64,000 nucleotides of DNA from NCBI GenBank assembly GCA_048498315.1, contig JBEHYF010000008.1:4683-68682 (forward strand), written 5' to 3'. Each line of letters opens with the position of its first letter. Within the stretch, counting starts at the first letter, position 1. A model generated the notes under the pieces. The model did no database searches. It was given only the letters and a program-made list of their open reading frames with translations, and was not told the DNA's origin. The position numbers and the translations under genes are program-made. This DNA comes from Actinoallomurus sp048498315 (GTDB lineage Bacteria; Actinomycetota; Actinomycetes; Streptosporangiales; Streptosporangiaceae). This document shows, piece after piece, positions 1 to 7,810 of this stretch.

Positions 1-196
1 CGTCGCCGACGCGTTCGCCGAGAACGGCGTGTCGATCCAGGCGGTACGCCAGGAAGGGCATGGCCAGGAGGCCCAGCTCGTGATCGTCACGCACCGCGCG
101 CCGGACGCCGCGCTGTCGGCGACGGTTGAGGCGCTGCGCGAGCAGGAGATCGTCCGTGCGGTCGCCAGCGTCATGCGCGTCGAGGGCGACGACTGA
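1..196 (+). CDS. hom: homoserine dehydrogenase, C-terminal end (partial)
   Basis: The reading frame is open from base 2 to a TGA at 194-196, giving the last 64 residues of a protein that starts outside the window. The visible piece has the pattern of an ACT domain (FAENGVSIQAVRQEG, then a beta strand QLVIVTH, a helix and the final VASVMRVEGD). This is how actinobacterial homoserine dehydrogenases end. That enzyme reduces aspartate semialdehyde to homoserine, and the ACT domain senses threonine. The identification rests on this short piece and on thrC and thrB following directly on the same strand. Confidence 0.8.
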   Translation, partial: VADAFAENGVSIQAVRQEGHGQEAQLVIVTHRAPDAALSATVEALREQEIVRAVASVMRVEGDD

Positions 197-311
197 GACG
201 AAGCGGCACCGTGATCCGTCATCGCCTGCGTCCAGGATGTGGAACGTCGTGGGACGACCCGGCCGTGGGCCCGTAGACTCGGCGAACGAGCCGCAGGTCA
301 GGAGGTTTCCC

Positions 312-1352
312 GTGAGCAGGGCATGGCGTGGCGTCATCGAGGAGTTCCGCGACCGGCTCCCCGTGACCGCCGGTACGCCCGTGGTCACCCTGCTCGAAGG
401 CGGCACGCCGCTGCTTCCGGCGCTCCGCGTCTCCCAGCTCACCGGCTGCGACGTGTACCTCAAGGTCGAGGGTGCCAACCCCACCGGGTCGTTCAAGGAC
501 CGCGGCATGACGGTGGCGATCAGCAAGGCCGCCGAAGACGGCGCGAAGGCGGTCATCTGCGCCTCCACCGGCAACACGTCGGCGTCCGCCGCCGCGTACG
601 CCGTGCGCGCCGGCATGGTCTGCGCCGTTCTGGTGCCGCGCGGCAAGATCGCGATGGGCAAGCTGGCCCAGGCGCTCGTGCACGGCGCCCGGCTGCTGCA
701 GATCGACGGCAACTTCGACGACTGTCTCGAACTGGCCCGCAAGCTCGCCGTCGACTACCCGGTGGCGCTGGTCAACTCGGTCAACCGCTACCGGCTGGAG
801 GGCCAGAAGACCGCCGCGTTCGAGGTGATCGACGCGCTCGGCGGCCCGCCCGACGTGCACTGCCTGCCGGTCGGCAACGCCGGCAACATCAGCGCGTACT
901 GGATGGGTTACCGCGAGTCCGGCGTCCGCCCGCGCATGCTCGGCTTCCAGGCCTCCGGGGCGGCGCCGATCGTCCGCGGCGAGCCGGTCGCGGCGCCGCA
1001 GACCATCGCCACCGCGATCCGCATCGGCAACCCGGCGTCGTGGCAGCTGGCGGTCAAGGCCCGCGACGAGTCGGGCGGCGCGATCGAGGCCGTGACCGAC
1101 CGGCAGATCCTCGCCGCCTACCGCCTGCTCGCCCGCGAGGAGGGCGTGTTCGTCGAGCCCGCGTCGGCGGCGAGCGTGGCCGGCCTGCTCCAGGCCCGCG
1201 ACGAGGGCCTCGTACGCCCCGGCGAGCGCGTCGTGTGCACGGTGACCGGAAACGGCCTCAAAGACCCCGACTGGGCGATCTCCGGTGCGCCCGCCCCGGT
1301 GACCATCCCCGTCGACGCGGGGGCCGCCGCCGCCGCGCTGGAGCTTGCTTGA
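312..1352 (+). CDS. thrC: threonine synthase
   Basis: PLP enzyme that converts O-phosphohomoserine to threonine, 346 residues, cytoplasmic. The GTG start at 312 is chosen because a full AGGAGG lies at 300-305. The open frame extends upstream to about 126, but that part looks non-coding. The PLP-binding lysine is Lys62 in the block NPTGSFKDRG. The serine/threonine-rich loop STGNTSASAA and the glycine-rich phosphate site GNAGNISAYW follow as in fold-type II PLP enzymes. The length fits the short bacterial ThrC class. Its stop overlaps the thrB start, so the two are translationally coupled in a hom-thrC-thrB operon. Nothing in the protein is odd. Confidence 0.95.
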   Translation: MSRAWRGVIEEFRDRLPVTAGTPVVTLLEGGTPLLPALRVSQLTGCDVYLKVEGANPTGSFKDRGMTVAISKAAEDGAKAVICASTGNTSASAAAYAVRAGMVCAVLVPRGKIAMGKLAQALVHGARLLQIDGNFDDCLELARKLAVDYPVALVNSVNRYRLEGQKTAAFEVIDALGGPPDVHCLPVGNAGNISAYWMGYRESGVRPRMLGFQASGAAPIVRGEPVAAPQTIATAIRIGNPASWQLAVKARDESGGAIEAVTDRQILAAYRLLAREEGVFVEPASAASVAGLLQARDEGLVRPGERVVCTVTGNGLKDPDWAISGAPAPVTIPVDAGAAAAALELA

Positions 1353-2545
1353 GCGCGGGCGGGCCGTCCCGCGGCGTCCACCTGCGAGTCCCGGCGACCA
1401 GCGCGAACCTCGGGCCCGGCTTCGACGCGCTCGGCCTCGCGCTCACGCTGTACGACGACGTGGAGATCGAATGGGCCGGTTCCGGCCTGTCGATCGAGGT
1501 GACCGGTGAGGGCGAGGAGACCGCGAGCCGCGGCGACGAGCACCTGATCGTCCGCACCTTCCGCACCGCCTACCGCCTCATCGGGGCAGGTCAGGCGATG
1601 GCGGACGCGGCGCACCGGGTAGTGCGGGAGACCGCGGGGCGCCTCGGCGGCGCGGCCGGAACGGCGGGTGATGCCGGCACGGAAGGGGCGGCGAACGACG
1701 CCGGTGCGGCGGGCGGCCCAGGGACAGCGGGCGACCTGGGGACGGCTGGCGGCCCAGGGACGGCTGGTGGCCCAGGGATGGCGGGCGGCACCGGAGCCGC
1801 GGGCGATCGCGTGCGAAGTGCCGGTGCGGCGAGCGGGGCCGATGACCGGGCCGCGGCCCGGGTCGGCGGCACGGCCGCCGGGGCGGGGCTGCGGGTGCGC
1901 TGTGTCAACCGCATCCCGCATGCGCGCGGCCTCGGGTCGTCCTCGGCGGCGACCGTGGCCGGCGTCCTCGCGGCCCGCGCCCTGCACCCGCACGGCGACG
2001 CGTTCACCGACGATGACGTGCTGGCCCTGGCCACCCGCATCGAGGGCCACCCCGACAATGTCGCACCGTGCCTGGCCGGCGGGCTGACCATCGCCTGGGA
2101 CGCCGGGTCCGGGCCCCGCCTGACCAGGCTCGACGTCGATCCGCGGATTCGTCCGGTGGTGCTGGTGCCCGAGCAGCGGCTCACCACCGAACGGGCGCGG
2201 GGCCTGCTTCCGCCGGCCGTCCCGCACGGCGACGCGGCCGCGAACGCCGGTCGCGCCGCGCTGCTGGTCGCCGCGCTGACCGGCCGCCCGGAACTGCTGC
2301 TCGACGCGACGGAGGACCGCCTGCACCAGTCCTACCGGGCGCCGGCCATGCCGGAGTCGGCCGCGCTGGTGGAGCGGCTGCGCGCGCGGGGCGTGCCCGC
2401 GGTGGTCTCGGGGGCCGGCCCGACGGTGCTGGTCTTGCTCTCGGAGGCCGGGCCTGATTCGATCGGCTCGGAAGTGGGTACTTCGTGGCACATACACCCG
2501 CTGAACGTTGACCCCCATGGCGCATGCGTTCGGCCGATCGGTTAG
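1349..2545 (+). CDS. thrB: homoserine kinase with Gly/Ala repeat insertion
   Basis: GHMP-family kinase that phosphorylates homoserine before ThrC acts. The start is inferred as the TTG at 1349, which overlaps the thrC stop (TTGA); it leads straight into the canonical VPATSANLGPGFDALG motif. The ATP-binding GHMP motif PHARGLGSSSAAT and the C-terminal SGAGPTVLVL are intact. The protein is 398 residues, where about 300 is usual. The excess is a Gly/Ala/Pro-rich stretch of about 95 residues (roughly 80-178) between the first helical part and the strand LRVRCVNRIPHARG. It contains five hexapeptide repeats of the type GGPGTA. The reading frame is maintained across it, so this is an in-frame expansion rather than a frameshift. 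The insert probably forms a disordered surface loop. Confidence 0.92.
   Translation: MSAGGPSRGVHLRVPATSANLGPGFDALGLALTLYDDVEIEWAGSGLSIEVTGEGEETASRGDEHLIVRTFRTAYRLIGAGQAMADAAHRVVRETAGRLGGAAGTAGDAGTEGAANDAGAAGGPGTAGDLGTAGGPGTAGGPGMAGGTGAAGDRVRSAGAASGADDRAAARVGGTAAGAGLRVRCVNRIPHARGLGSSSAATVAGVLAARALHPHGDAFTDDDVLALATRIEGHPDNVAPCLAGGLTIAWDAGSGPRLTRLDVDPRIRPVVLVPEQRLTTERARGLLPPAVPHGDAAANAGRAALLVAALTGRPELLLDATEDRLHQSYRAPAMPESAALVERLRARGVPAVVSGAGPTVLVLLSEAGPDSIGSEVGTSWHIHPLNVDPHGACVRPIG
1712..1801 (+). repeat. 18-bp tandem repeat inside thrB (GGPGTA-type hexapeptides)
   Basis: Five consecutive 18-base units encode GGPGTA, GDLGTA, GGPGTA, GGPGMA and GGTGAA. The units are in frame with thrB and differ from one another by a few bases, mostly in the second and fifth units. 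The Ala/Gly-rich sequence before them (about 1640-1711) looks like older, decayed copies. Slippage on such DNA would change the protein length without breaking the frame. Confidence 0.85.
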
Positions 2546-2911
2546 GGAAACACGACATCGAGCTCTGGGGAATAGCAGTGTGCCCAGGTGATGTTAGGCT
2601 AAGTGCCGCACCAGATGCCCCGTTCGGGGGCGTGGGCTCGTCAGCCACTCCGGCACATGCCGGCGGTGTGGCTCGGAAGTGGTTCCCCGGCGACGACAAC
2701 GCTCGTGGTTCAGCGTTCAACCAAAACTTCGGACGTATCGGGATCGGGGATCTCTCACGAGAACCTGCCTCCACCATCTGGCTGTGGCCAGAACTCTTCG
2801 CGGATCACATGCAGATCAGCAGAGCTCGACTGATCCGGCGCCCCCGCCGGTTCGCACGACCGGGTTGCCTGGCCGACGGCGGCCACACCCGCTCCCTGGG
2901 AAGGACCCTTA
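2546..2911 (+). promoter_or_regulatory. long 5' leader and promoter region of rho
   Basis: There are 366 bases between thrB and rho without a credible gene. A possible -10 box TAGGCT lies at 2595-2600, which would leave a leader of about 300 bases. The leader is less GC-rich than its surroundings and rich in C, with few strong hairpins. A long leader is known to serve Rho autoregulation in other bacteria; that function here is inference. No leader peptide with a good ribosome site was found. Confidence 0.45.
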
Positions 2912-4705
2912 GTGAGCGAATCCACCGAACTCCTCTCGGATGCAGCCACAGCGGCGCCTGACGCCGCCACTGACGAGAACGCGGCCGCCTCTGCTCCGCG
3001 GCGCCGCCGCTCGGGCACGGGCCTGTCGGCGATGGTGCTGCCTGAGCTGAAGGCGCTCGCCTCCAGCCTCGGTATCAGCGGCACCGGCGGCATGCGCAAG
3101 AGCCAGCTCATCGCCGCGATCCAGGAGAAGCAGGCGCAGAGCACCGGAGGCGGTGAGCAGGCCACGGCCGCCAGGCACGACGGCGGAGCCGTGGCGGGTA
3201 GCGACGCGGGTGAGGCCGCCGAGACGCAGCGTCCCCAGCAGGAGCGGCCCGCCAAGCACGACGAGGCACCGGCGCAGGAGCAGCCGCAGGAGACCACGGC
3301 CGAAACCGCTGAGTCCGGCGGCGAGAGCGGCAGCCGGGAGGGCGGCAACGGCCAGCAGCGCCAGCGCCAGCGCGGCAACCGTAACCGCGACGGCCAGGGC
3401 GGCCAGAACGAGAGCCGCGGCGCCCAGAACCAGCGCAACGGCAACCCGCGGCAGGGCGACGATGAGGAGGAAGGCGGCGGCGGTGGCCGGCGGCGGCGCG
3501 GCCGGTTCCGCGAGCGCAACCGCGGCCGCGGCGGCCGTGACCGCTTCGGCGAGGCCGAGCCGGTGATCAGCGAGGACGACGTCCTCATCCCGGTGTCCGG
3601 CATCCTCGACATCCGCGACAACTACGCGTTCGTCCGCACCACCGGCTACCTGCCCGGCCCGCAGGACGTCTACGTCTCCCTGGCCCAGGTCCGCAAGCAC
3701 GGCCTGCGCAAGGGCGACGTCGTCACCGGCGCCGTGCGCCAGCCGCGCGAGGGCGAGCGGCGCGAGAAGTTCAACGCGCTGGTCCGCCTCGACACAGTGA
3801 ACGGCATGGAGCCCGACCAGGCCAAGGGCCGCGTCGAGTTCTCCAAGCTGACCCCGCTGTACCCGCAGGAGCGCCTGCGCCTGGAGTCCGAGCCGGGCCA
3901 GCTGACCACGCGCATCATCGACCTGGTCAGCCCCATCGGCAAGGGCCAGCGCGGTCTGATCGTCTCGCCGCCGAAGGCCGGCAAGACGATGGTGCTGCAG
4001 GCGATCGCCAACGCGATCACCAAGAACAACCCCGAGTGCCACCTCATGGTCGTCCTCGTCGATGAGCGGCCGGAAGAGGTCACCGACATGCAGCGGTCGG
4101 TGAAGGGCGAGGTCATCCACTCGACGTTCGACCGGCCCGCGGACGACCACACGATGGTCGCCGAGCTGGCGATCGAGCGGGCGAAACGGCTGGTCGAGCT
4201 CGGCCACGACGTTGTCGTGCTGCTCGACTCGATCACACGTCTCGGCCGCGCCTACAACCTCGCGGCGCCCGCGAGCGGCCGGATCCTGTCCGGTGGTGTC
4301 GACTCCACCGCGCTGTACCCGCCGAAGCGGTTCTTCGGCGCCGCCCGCAACATCGAGAACGGCGGCTCGCTGACGATCCTCGCCACCGCGCTGATCGAGA
4401 CCGGTTCGCGCATGGACGAGGTCATCTTCGAGGAGTTCAAGGGCACCGGCAACATGGAGCTGCGGCTCCGCCGCGAGCTGGCCGACAAGCGGGTGTTCCC
4501 GGCGATCGACGTGGATGCCTCCGGCACCCGTAAGGAAGAGATCCTGATGGCTCCGGAGGAGCTGCGGATCGTCTGGCAGCTGCGCCGCGTGCTGCACGCG
4601 CTGGAGACCCAGCAGGCGCTGGAACTCCTCATCGAGAAGATGAAGGAGACCAAGTCCAACGCCGAGTTCCTGCTCCAGGTGCAGAAGACCACGCTCAGCG
4701 ACTGA
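2912..4705 (+). CDS. rho: transcription termination factor Rho
   Basis: Hexameric RNA-dependent ATPase that ends transcription, 597 residues. The GTG start at 2912 follows GGGAAGGA at about 2898-2905. Residues 1-75 carry the Rho N-terminal helix-extended domain (LPELKALASSLGI, then KSQLIAAIQEKQ). Residues about 80-215 are a hydrophilic insert rich in Gln, Glu, Arg, Gly and Asn (for example QRQRQRGNRNRDGQGG), typical of high-GC actinobacterial Rho and probably disordered and RNA-binding. The cold-shock-like RNA-binding domain follows (ILDIRDNYAFVRT). The ATPase part has Walker A PPKAGKT with Lys358, Walker B VVVLLDSITR and the Q/R-loop region. It stands alone between its own leader and a terminator. 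Confidence 0.97.
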   Translation: MSESTELLSDAATAAPDAATDENAAASAPRRRRSGTGLSAMVLPELKALASSLGISGTGGMRKSQLIAAIQEKQAQSTGGGEQATAARHDGGAVAGSDAGEAAETQRPQQERPAKHDEAPAQEQPQETTAETAESGGESGSREGGNGQQRQRQRGNRNRDGQGGQNESRGAQNQRNGNPRQGDDEEEGGGGGRRRRGRFRERNRGRGGRDRFGEAEPVISEDDVLIPVSGILDIRDNYAFVRTTGYLPGPQDVYVSLAQVRKHGLRKGDVVTGAVRQPREGERREKFNALVRLDTVNGMEPDQAKGRVEFSKLTPLYPQERLRLESEPGQLTTRIIDLVSPIGKGQRGLIVSPPKAGKTMVLQAIANAITKNNPECHLMVVLVDERPEEVTDMQRSVKGEVIHSTFDRPADDHTMVAELAIERAKRLVELGHDVVVLLDSITRLGRAYNLAAPASGRILSGGVDSTALYPPKRFFGAARNIENGGSLTILATALIETGSRMDEVIFEEFKGTGNMELRLRRELADKRVFPAIDVDASGTRKEEILMAPEELRIVWQLRRVLHALETQQALELLIEKMKETKSNAEFLLQVQKTTLSD

Positions 4706-4783
4706 ACCCGACGAGCCCGCGGAGCGGGTGAGGAGGGTGAGGGAGCAGGAAGCCCGTCTGAACCCGACGAGCGCGCGGAGCGG
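4702..4783 (+). repeat. 26-bp direct repeat spanning the rho stop codon
   Basis: The sequence from the rho stop codon (CTGAACCCGACGAG, then GCGGAGCGG) at 4702-4726 recurs with one mismatch at 4758-4783. The copies are separated by a G/A-rich stretch. It lies between the gene and the terminator hairpin and looks like a local duplication. Confidence 0.7.
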
Positions 4784-4815
4784 CACCCGGCACTCGACCG
4801 ACCGAGCGCGCGATG

Positions 4816-4847
4816 GCGCCCCGGAGCCCGGCTCCGGGGCGCTTTCG
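4816..4847 (+). terminator. rho-independent-type terminator after rho
   Basis: A nearly perfect GC hairpin (arms GCGCCCCGGAG at 4816-4826 and CTCCGGGGCGC at 4832-4842, loop of 5) is followed by TTTCG. It is placed 110 bases after the rho stop. Confidence 0.75.
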
Positions 4848-5127
4848 CGTACGGGCGCGCACCGGACGTGCGGCATGGCGGCCCCGCGTGGCGCCATGCG
4901 GCGCCGGGGAACGCGGTCCAGGGCCTGCGTTCCCGGGCCGGCTCAGCGCCGACTCGCCGGCTCAGCCGGCTCAATGCCGGCTCCGGGGTGCTCGCGGACC
5001 GGAGGTCGCCGGCGGTGGGGATAGCCCGACCGCCGGAACGCTGGGATGCTCCATGGTGGGCGGGCCCGCCGTCGGAGAGGGTGGATTCACCAGGTTCGGA
5101 CGATCCAGGCGGCAGGAGAGGGATCCG
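4848..5127 (+). promoter_or_regulatory. intergenic region before the sensor kinase, with inverted repeat
   Basis: No gene is seen in these 280 bases. An 8-bp inverted repeat, CCGGCGGT at 5009-5016 and ACCGCCGG at 5029-5036, lies about 90 bases before the kinase start and could be an operator. The rest is GC-rich with recurring GGCTCAGC-like words. The 3' end carries the ribosome site of the kinase (GGAGAGG at 5115-5121). Confidence 0.35.
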
Positions 5128-6432
5128 GTGAACGGCACGATCGACAGGTCACCATCCGGCACGCGGGGGTACGCCCCGCTGCGGATCATCAAGGATCCGC
5201 TGAGCTGGCGGCGCGCCGCGTACATGCTGCTGCACTTCCCGCTGGGCCTGACCTACTTCGTCGGGCTCACCGTTCTGCTGTCCGTCTCGGTGAGCACGGT
5301 GGTCATCTGGGTCGGCGTGCTCGGTCTCGCCGTCACCATGATCCTCTGGCGCGGTGCGGCCATGCTCGAGCGCCGGCTGGCCGGCCTGGCGTTCGGCGTC
5401 GAGATCCCCACGCCGTACCGCCCCCTGCCCGGCGGCGCCAACCTGCTGCGCAAGTGGCGGGTGATGGCCGCGGACCCGGCCACCTGGAAGGACCTGGTCT
5501 ACCTCGCACTGACGTTCCCGATCGGCACCGCCGAGTTCGTGGCGTCGACGGTGCTGTGGAGCGCCTCGCTGTCGCTGATCACCATGCCGGCGTGGATCAT
5601 GTCGAACGACGGCGGCTATCTCTCCATCAGTGTCGGCAGCCACGAGGTCTGGCTCGACAACCCGATCACGACGCTGCCCGCCGTGCCGCTGGGGCTGGCG
5701 CTCGTCGTCCTGACCCTGTACTTCACCCGGGTCGTGGGCGCCGCGCACGGCGCGCTCGCCCGCTACCTGCTGGGCCCGAGCGAGACGCAGCGGCTGCGCG
5801 CCCGTACGGCCCAGCTGCGGGCGAGCCGGGCGCGTGGCGTGGACGCCGCCGAGGCCGAGCGCCGCCGCATCGAACGCGACCTGCACGACGGCGCCCAGCA
5901 GCAGCTGCTCGCCGTCGCCATGGACCTGGGCCGGGCCCGGGCGAAGCTGGAGACCGACCCGGCCGGCGCTCAGGAACTGATCCAGCAGGCGCACGCGGGC
6001 GCGAAGGAGGCCATCGCCGAGCTGCGCAACCTCGCCCGCGGCATCTACCCGGCGATCCTCACCGACCGCGGCCTCGACGCGGCGATCTCCGCGGTGGCCG
6101 CCCGCGCCGACGTGCCGGTCGACGTCGAGGTGGACCTGCCGACCAGGCCCCCGGCCGCCGTGGAGAGCATCGCCTACTTCATCGTGTCGGAGGCGCTGAC
6201 CAACGTCGCCAAGTACGCGCGCGCGACCCGGGCGTCCGTGCGCATCACCCGCGACGACAACTGGGTGGTCGTCGAGGTGTCCGACAACGGCGTGGGCGGC
6301 GCGACGGCGACGCCGGGAGGCGGCCTCGCCGGCCTGGCCGACCGCGCCGCCGGCATCGACGGCATCCTCACCGTCGACAGCCCGGTGGGCGGCCCCACGG
6401 TCATCCGCGCCGACCTGCCCTGCGTCTGGTAG
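5128..6432 (+). CDS. sensor histidine kinase (HisKA_3 type, membrane sensor)
   Basis: Membrane-bound kinase of the NarL/DesK-like class, 434 residues. The GTG at 5128 is chosen for its ribosome site GGAGAGGG. Residues 33-75, about 120-150 and 185-215 are hydrophobic. They form the putative-sensor domain common in actinobacteria, with short loops and no large extracellular domain. The phosphorylated His253 lies in ERDLHDGAQQQ (HisKA_3). The ATPase domain carries the N box SEALTNVAKYA and the G box DNGVGGA. It lies 39 bases before its response regulator, forming a pair. It is clearly related to the kinase at 7811-9073, which shares the same layout and motif spacing. The signal is not evident from the sequence. 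Confidence 0.9.
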   Translation: MNGTIDRSPSGTRGYAPLRIIKDPLSWRRAAYMLLHFPLGLTYFVGLTVLLSVSVSTVVIWVGVLGLAVTMILWRGAAMLERRLAGLAFGVEIPTPYRPLPGGANLLRKWRVMAADPATWKDLVYLALTFPIGTAEFVASTVLWSASLSLITMPAWIMSNDGGYLSISVGSHEVWLDNPITTLPAVPLGLALVVLTLYFTRVVGAAHGALARYLLGPSETQRLRARTAQLRASRARGVDAAEAERRRIERDLHDGAQQQLLAVAMDLGRARAKLETDPAGAQELIQQAHAGAKEAIAELRNLARGIYPAILTDRGLDAAISAVAARADVPVDVEVDLPTRPPAAVESIAYFIVSEALTNVAKYARATRASVRITRDDNWVVVEVSDNGVGGATATPGGGLAGLADRAAGIDGILTVDSPVGGPTVIRADLPCVW

Positions 6433-6471
6433 CCGCGGCGCATCCGCACCGGCTTCCTCTACGCTGAAGGC

Positions 6472-7119
6472 GTGCGCGTCGTGATCGCCGAAGACGCAGT
6501 GATGCTGCGCGAGGGGCTGATCCGTCTCCTCGCCGACGAGGGCATCGAGACGGTCGCCACGGCCGGCGACGGCCCGGGGCTGGTCGAGATCGTCGAAAAG
6601 CACCGGCCCGACCTGGCCGTCGTCGACGTGCGGATGCCGCCGTCGTTCACCGACGAGGGCCTGCGCGCGGCGCTGGAGGTCCGCCGCCGGGTGCCCGGCA
6701 CCCCCATCCTCGTCTTCTCCCAGTACGTCGAGGAGCGCTACGCCACCGAGCTGATCGGCGACGGTGCGGAGGGCGTCGGCTACCTGCTGAAGGAGCGGGT
6801 CGCCGATGTCGCGGAATTCGTCGGCGCCGTACGCCAGGTCGCCGCCGGGGGCACGGTCATCGACTCGGAGGTGATCGCGCAGCTGCTCGGCCGCCGGCGC
6901 CACGGCGACCGCCTCGAGGCGCTGACGCCCCGCGAGCGCGAGGTGCTCGGCCTGATGGCGGAGGGCCTGTCCAACGCCGCGGTCGCGCGCCGGCTCGTCG
7001 TCACCGACGGCGCGGTGGAGAAGCACATCTCCAACATCTTCCTCAAGCTCGGCCTCCAGCACGCCGGCAGCACCCACCGCCGTGTCAAGGCGGTCCTGGC
7101 CTACCTCGGCCGCACCTGA
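6472..7119 (+). CDS. response regulator, NarL/LuxR family
   Basis: DNA-binding regulator partnered with the kinase just upstream, 215 residues, GTG start. The receiver domain has Glu7/Asp8, phosphoacceptor Asp52 (AVVDVRMPPSF) and the conserved Lys in GYLLKER. The C-terminal LuxR helix-turn-helix is EREVLGLMAEGLSNAAVARRL. It shares long identical stretches with the regulator at 7133-7780 (for example PPSFTDEGL), so the two pairs are duplicates. The C-termini face each other, only 13 bases apart. Likely targets are its own operon and perhaps the nearby desaturase; this is inference. Confidence 0.92.
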   Translation: MRVVIAEDAVMLREGLIRLLADEGIETVATAGDGPGLVEIVEKHRPDLAVVDVRMPPSFTDEGLRAALEVRRRVPGTPILVFSQYVEERYATELIGDGAEGVGYLLKERVADVAEFVGAVRQVAAGGTVIDSEVIAQLLGRRRHGDRLEALTPREREVLGLMAEGLSNAAVARRLVVTDGAVEKHISNIFLKLGLQHAGSTHRRVKAVLAYLGRT

Positions 7120-7132
7120 CCCTCGGCGGCCG

Positions 7133-7780
7133 TCAGGACCGGTTGAGGTAGGCGAGCACGGCCAGCACCCGCCGGTTGTCGTCGTCGGACGGTGGCAGGC
7201 CCAGCTTGGCGAAGATGTTCGAGGTGTGCTTGGCGATGGCACGTTCGGTGACGACCAGGCGCTGCGCGATCGCGGCGTTCGAGCGCCCCTGCGCCATCAG
7301 CTCAAGCACCTCGCGCTCGCGCGGCGTGAGCGCGGCGAGCGGCTCGTCGCGTGAGTTGCGGGCCAGCAGCTGGGAGATCACCTGGGGGTCCATCGCGGTG
7401 CCGCCGGCCGCGACCCGGCGGATCGCCTCGACGAACTGGCCGGCGTCGAAGACGCGGTCCTTCAGCAGGTAGCCCACGCCGCCGCTGCCGTCGGCCAACA
7501 GCTCGCCCGCGTACAGCTGCTCGACGTGCTGGGACAGGACCAGCACCGGCAGGCCGGGCACCTCACGACGGGCGTGCAGGGCGGCCTGCAGACCCTCGTC
7601 GGTGAACGACGGCGGCAGCCGCACGTCGACGATCGCGACGTCGGGCTTGATCGTCAGCAGCGCGCGGGTCAGCTCCGGGCCGTTGTCGACCGCCGCCGCG
7701 ATCTCGAAGCCGTACGCCTCCAGCAGCCGGATGAGGCCGTCGCGCAGCAGGAACAGGTCTTCGGCGAGGACGACGCGCAT
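7133..7780 (-). CDS. response regulator, NarL/LuxR family (second copy)
   Basis: Response regulator of 215 residues with ATG start at 7780. Receiver residues Asp8 and Asp52 and the block AIVDVRLPPSFTDEGL match the copy at 6472-7119. The LuxR helix-turn-helix is EREVLELMAQGRSNAAIAQRL. It lies downstream of its kinase with a gap of about 30 bases. The divergence from the other copy is concentrated in the receiver surface (residues 20-45) and the C-terminal tail, which would allow separate partners and sites. The desaturase gene is divergently placed beyond the kinase, the classical DesK/DesR layout. Confidence 0.92.
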   Translation of the reverse strand: MRVVLAEDLFLLRDGLIRLLEAYGFEIAAAVDNGPELTRALLTIKPDVAIVDVRLPPSFTDEGLQAALHARREVPGLPVLVLSQHVEQLYAGELLADGSGGVGYLLKDRVFDAGQFVEAIRRVAAGGTAMDPQVISQLLARNSRDEPLAALTPREREVLELMAQGRSNAAIAQRLVVTERAIAKHTSNIFAKLGLPPSDDDNRRVLAVLAYLNRS

Positions 7781-7810
7781 CAGGGCCTTCCATGCGGTAC
7801 GGGCGGACGG

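Noticed and set aside
1590..1890. A frameshift or assembly error in thrB
   Set aside because: The frame continues through the repeat into the conserved ATP-binding motif without a stop, so an in-frame insertion explains it.
2909..4897. A 662-codon open frame antisense to rho
   Set aside because: It mirrors the codon pattern of rho and has no ribosome site or recognisable domain; rho on the plus strand is certain.
5149..7242. A 697-codon minus-strand open frame across the sensor kinase and regulator
   Set aside because: It is a high-GC shadow: His/Arg/Asp-rich, no domains, and fully overlaps two well supported genes.
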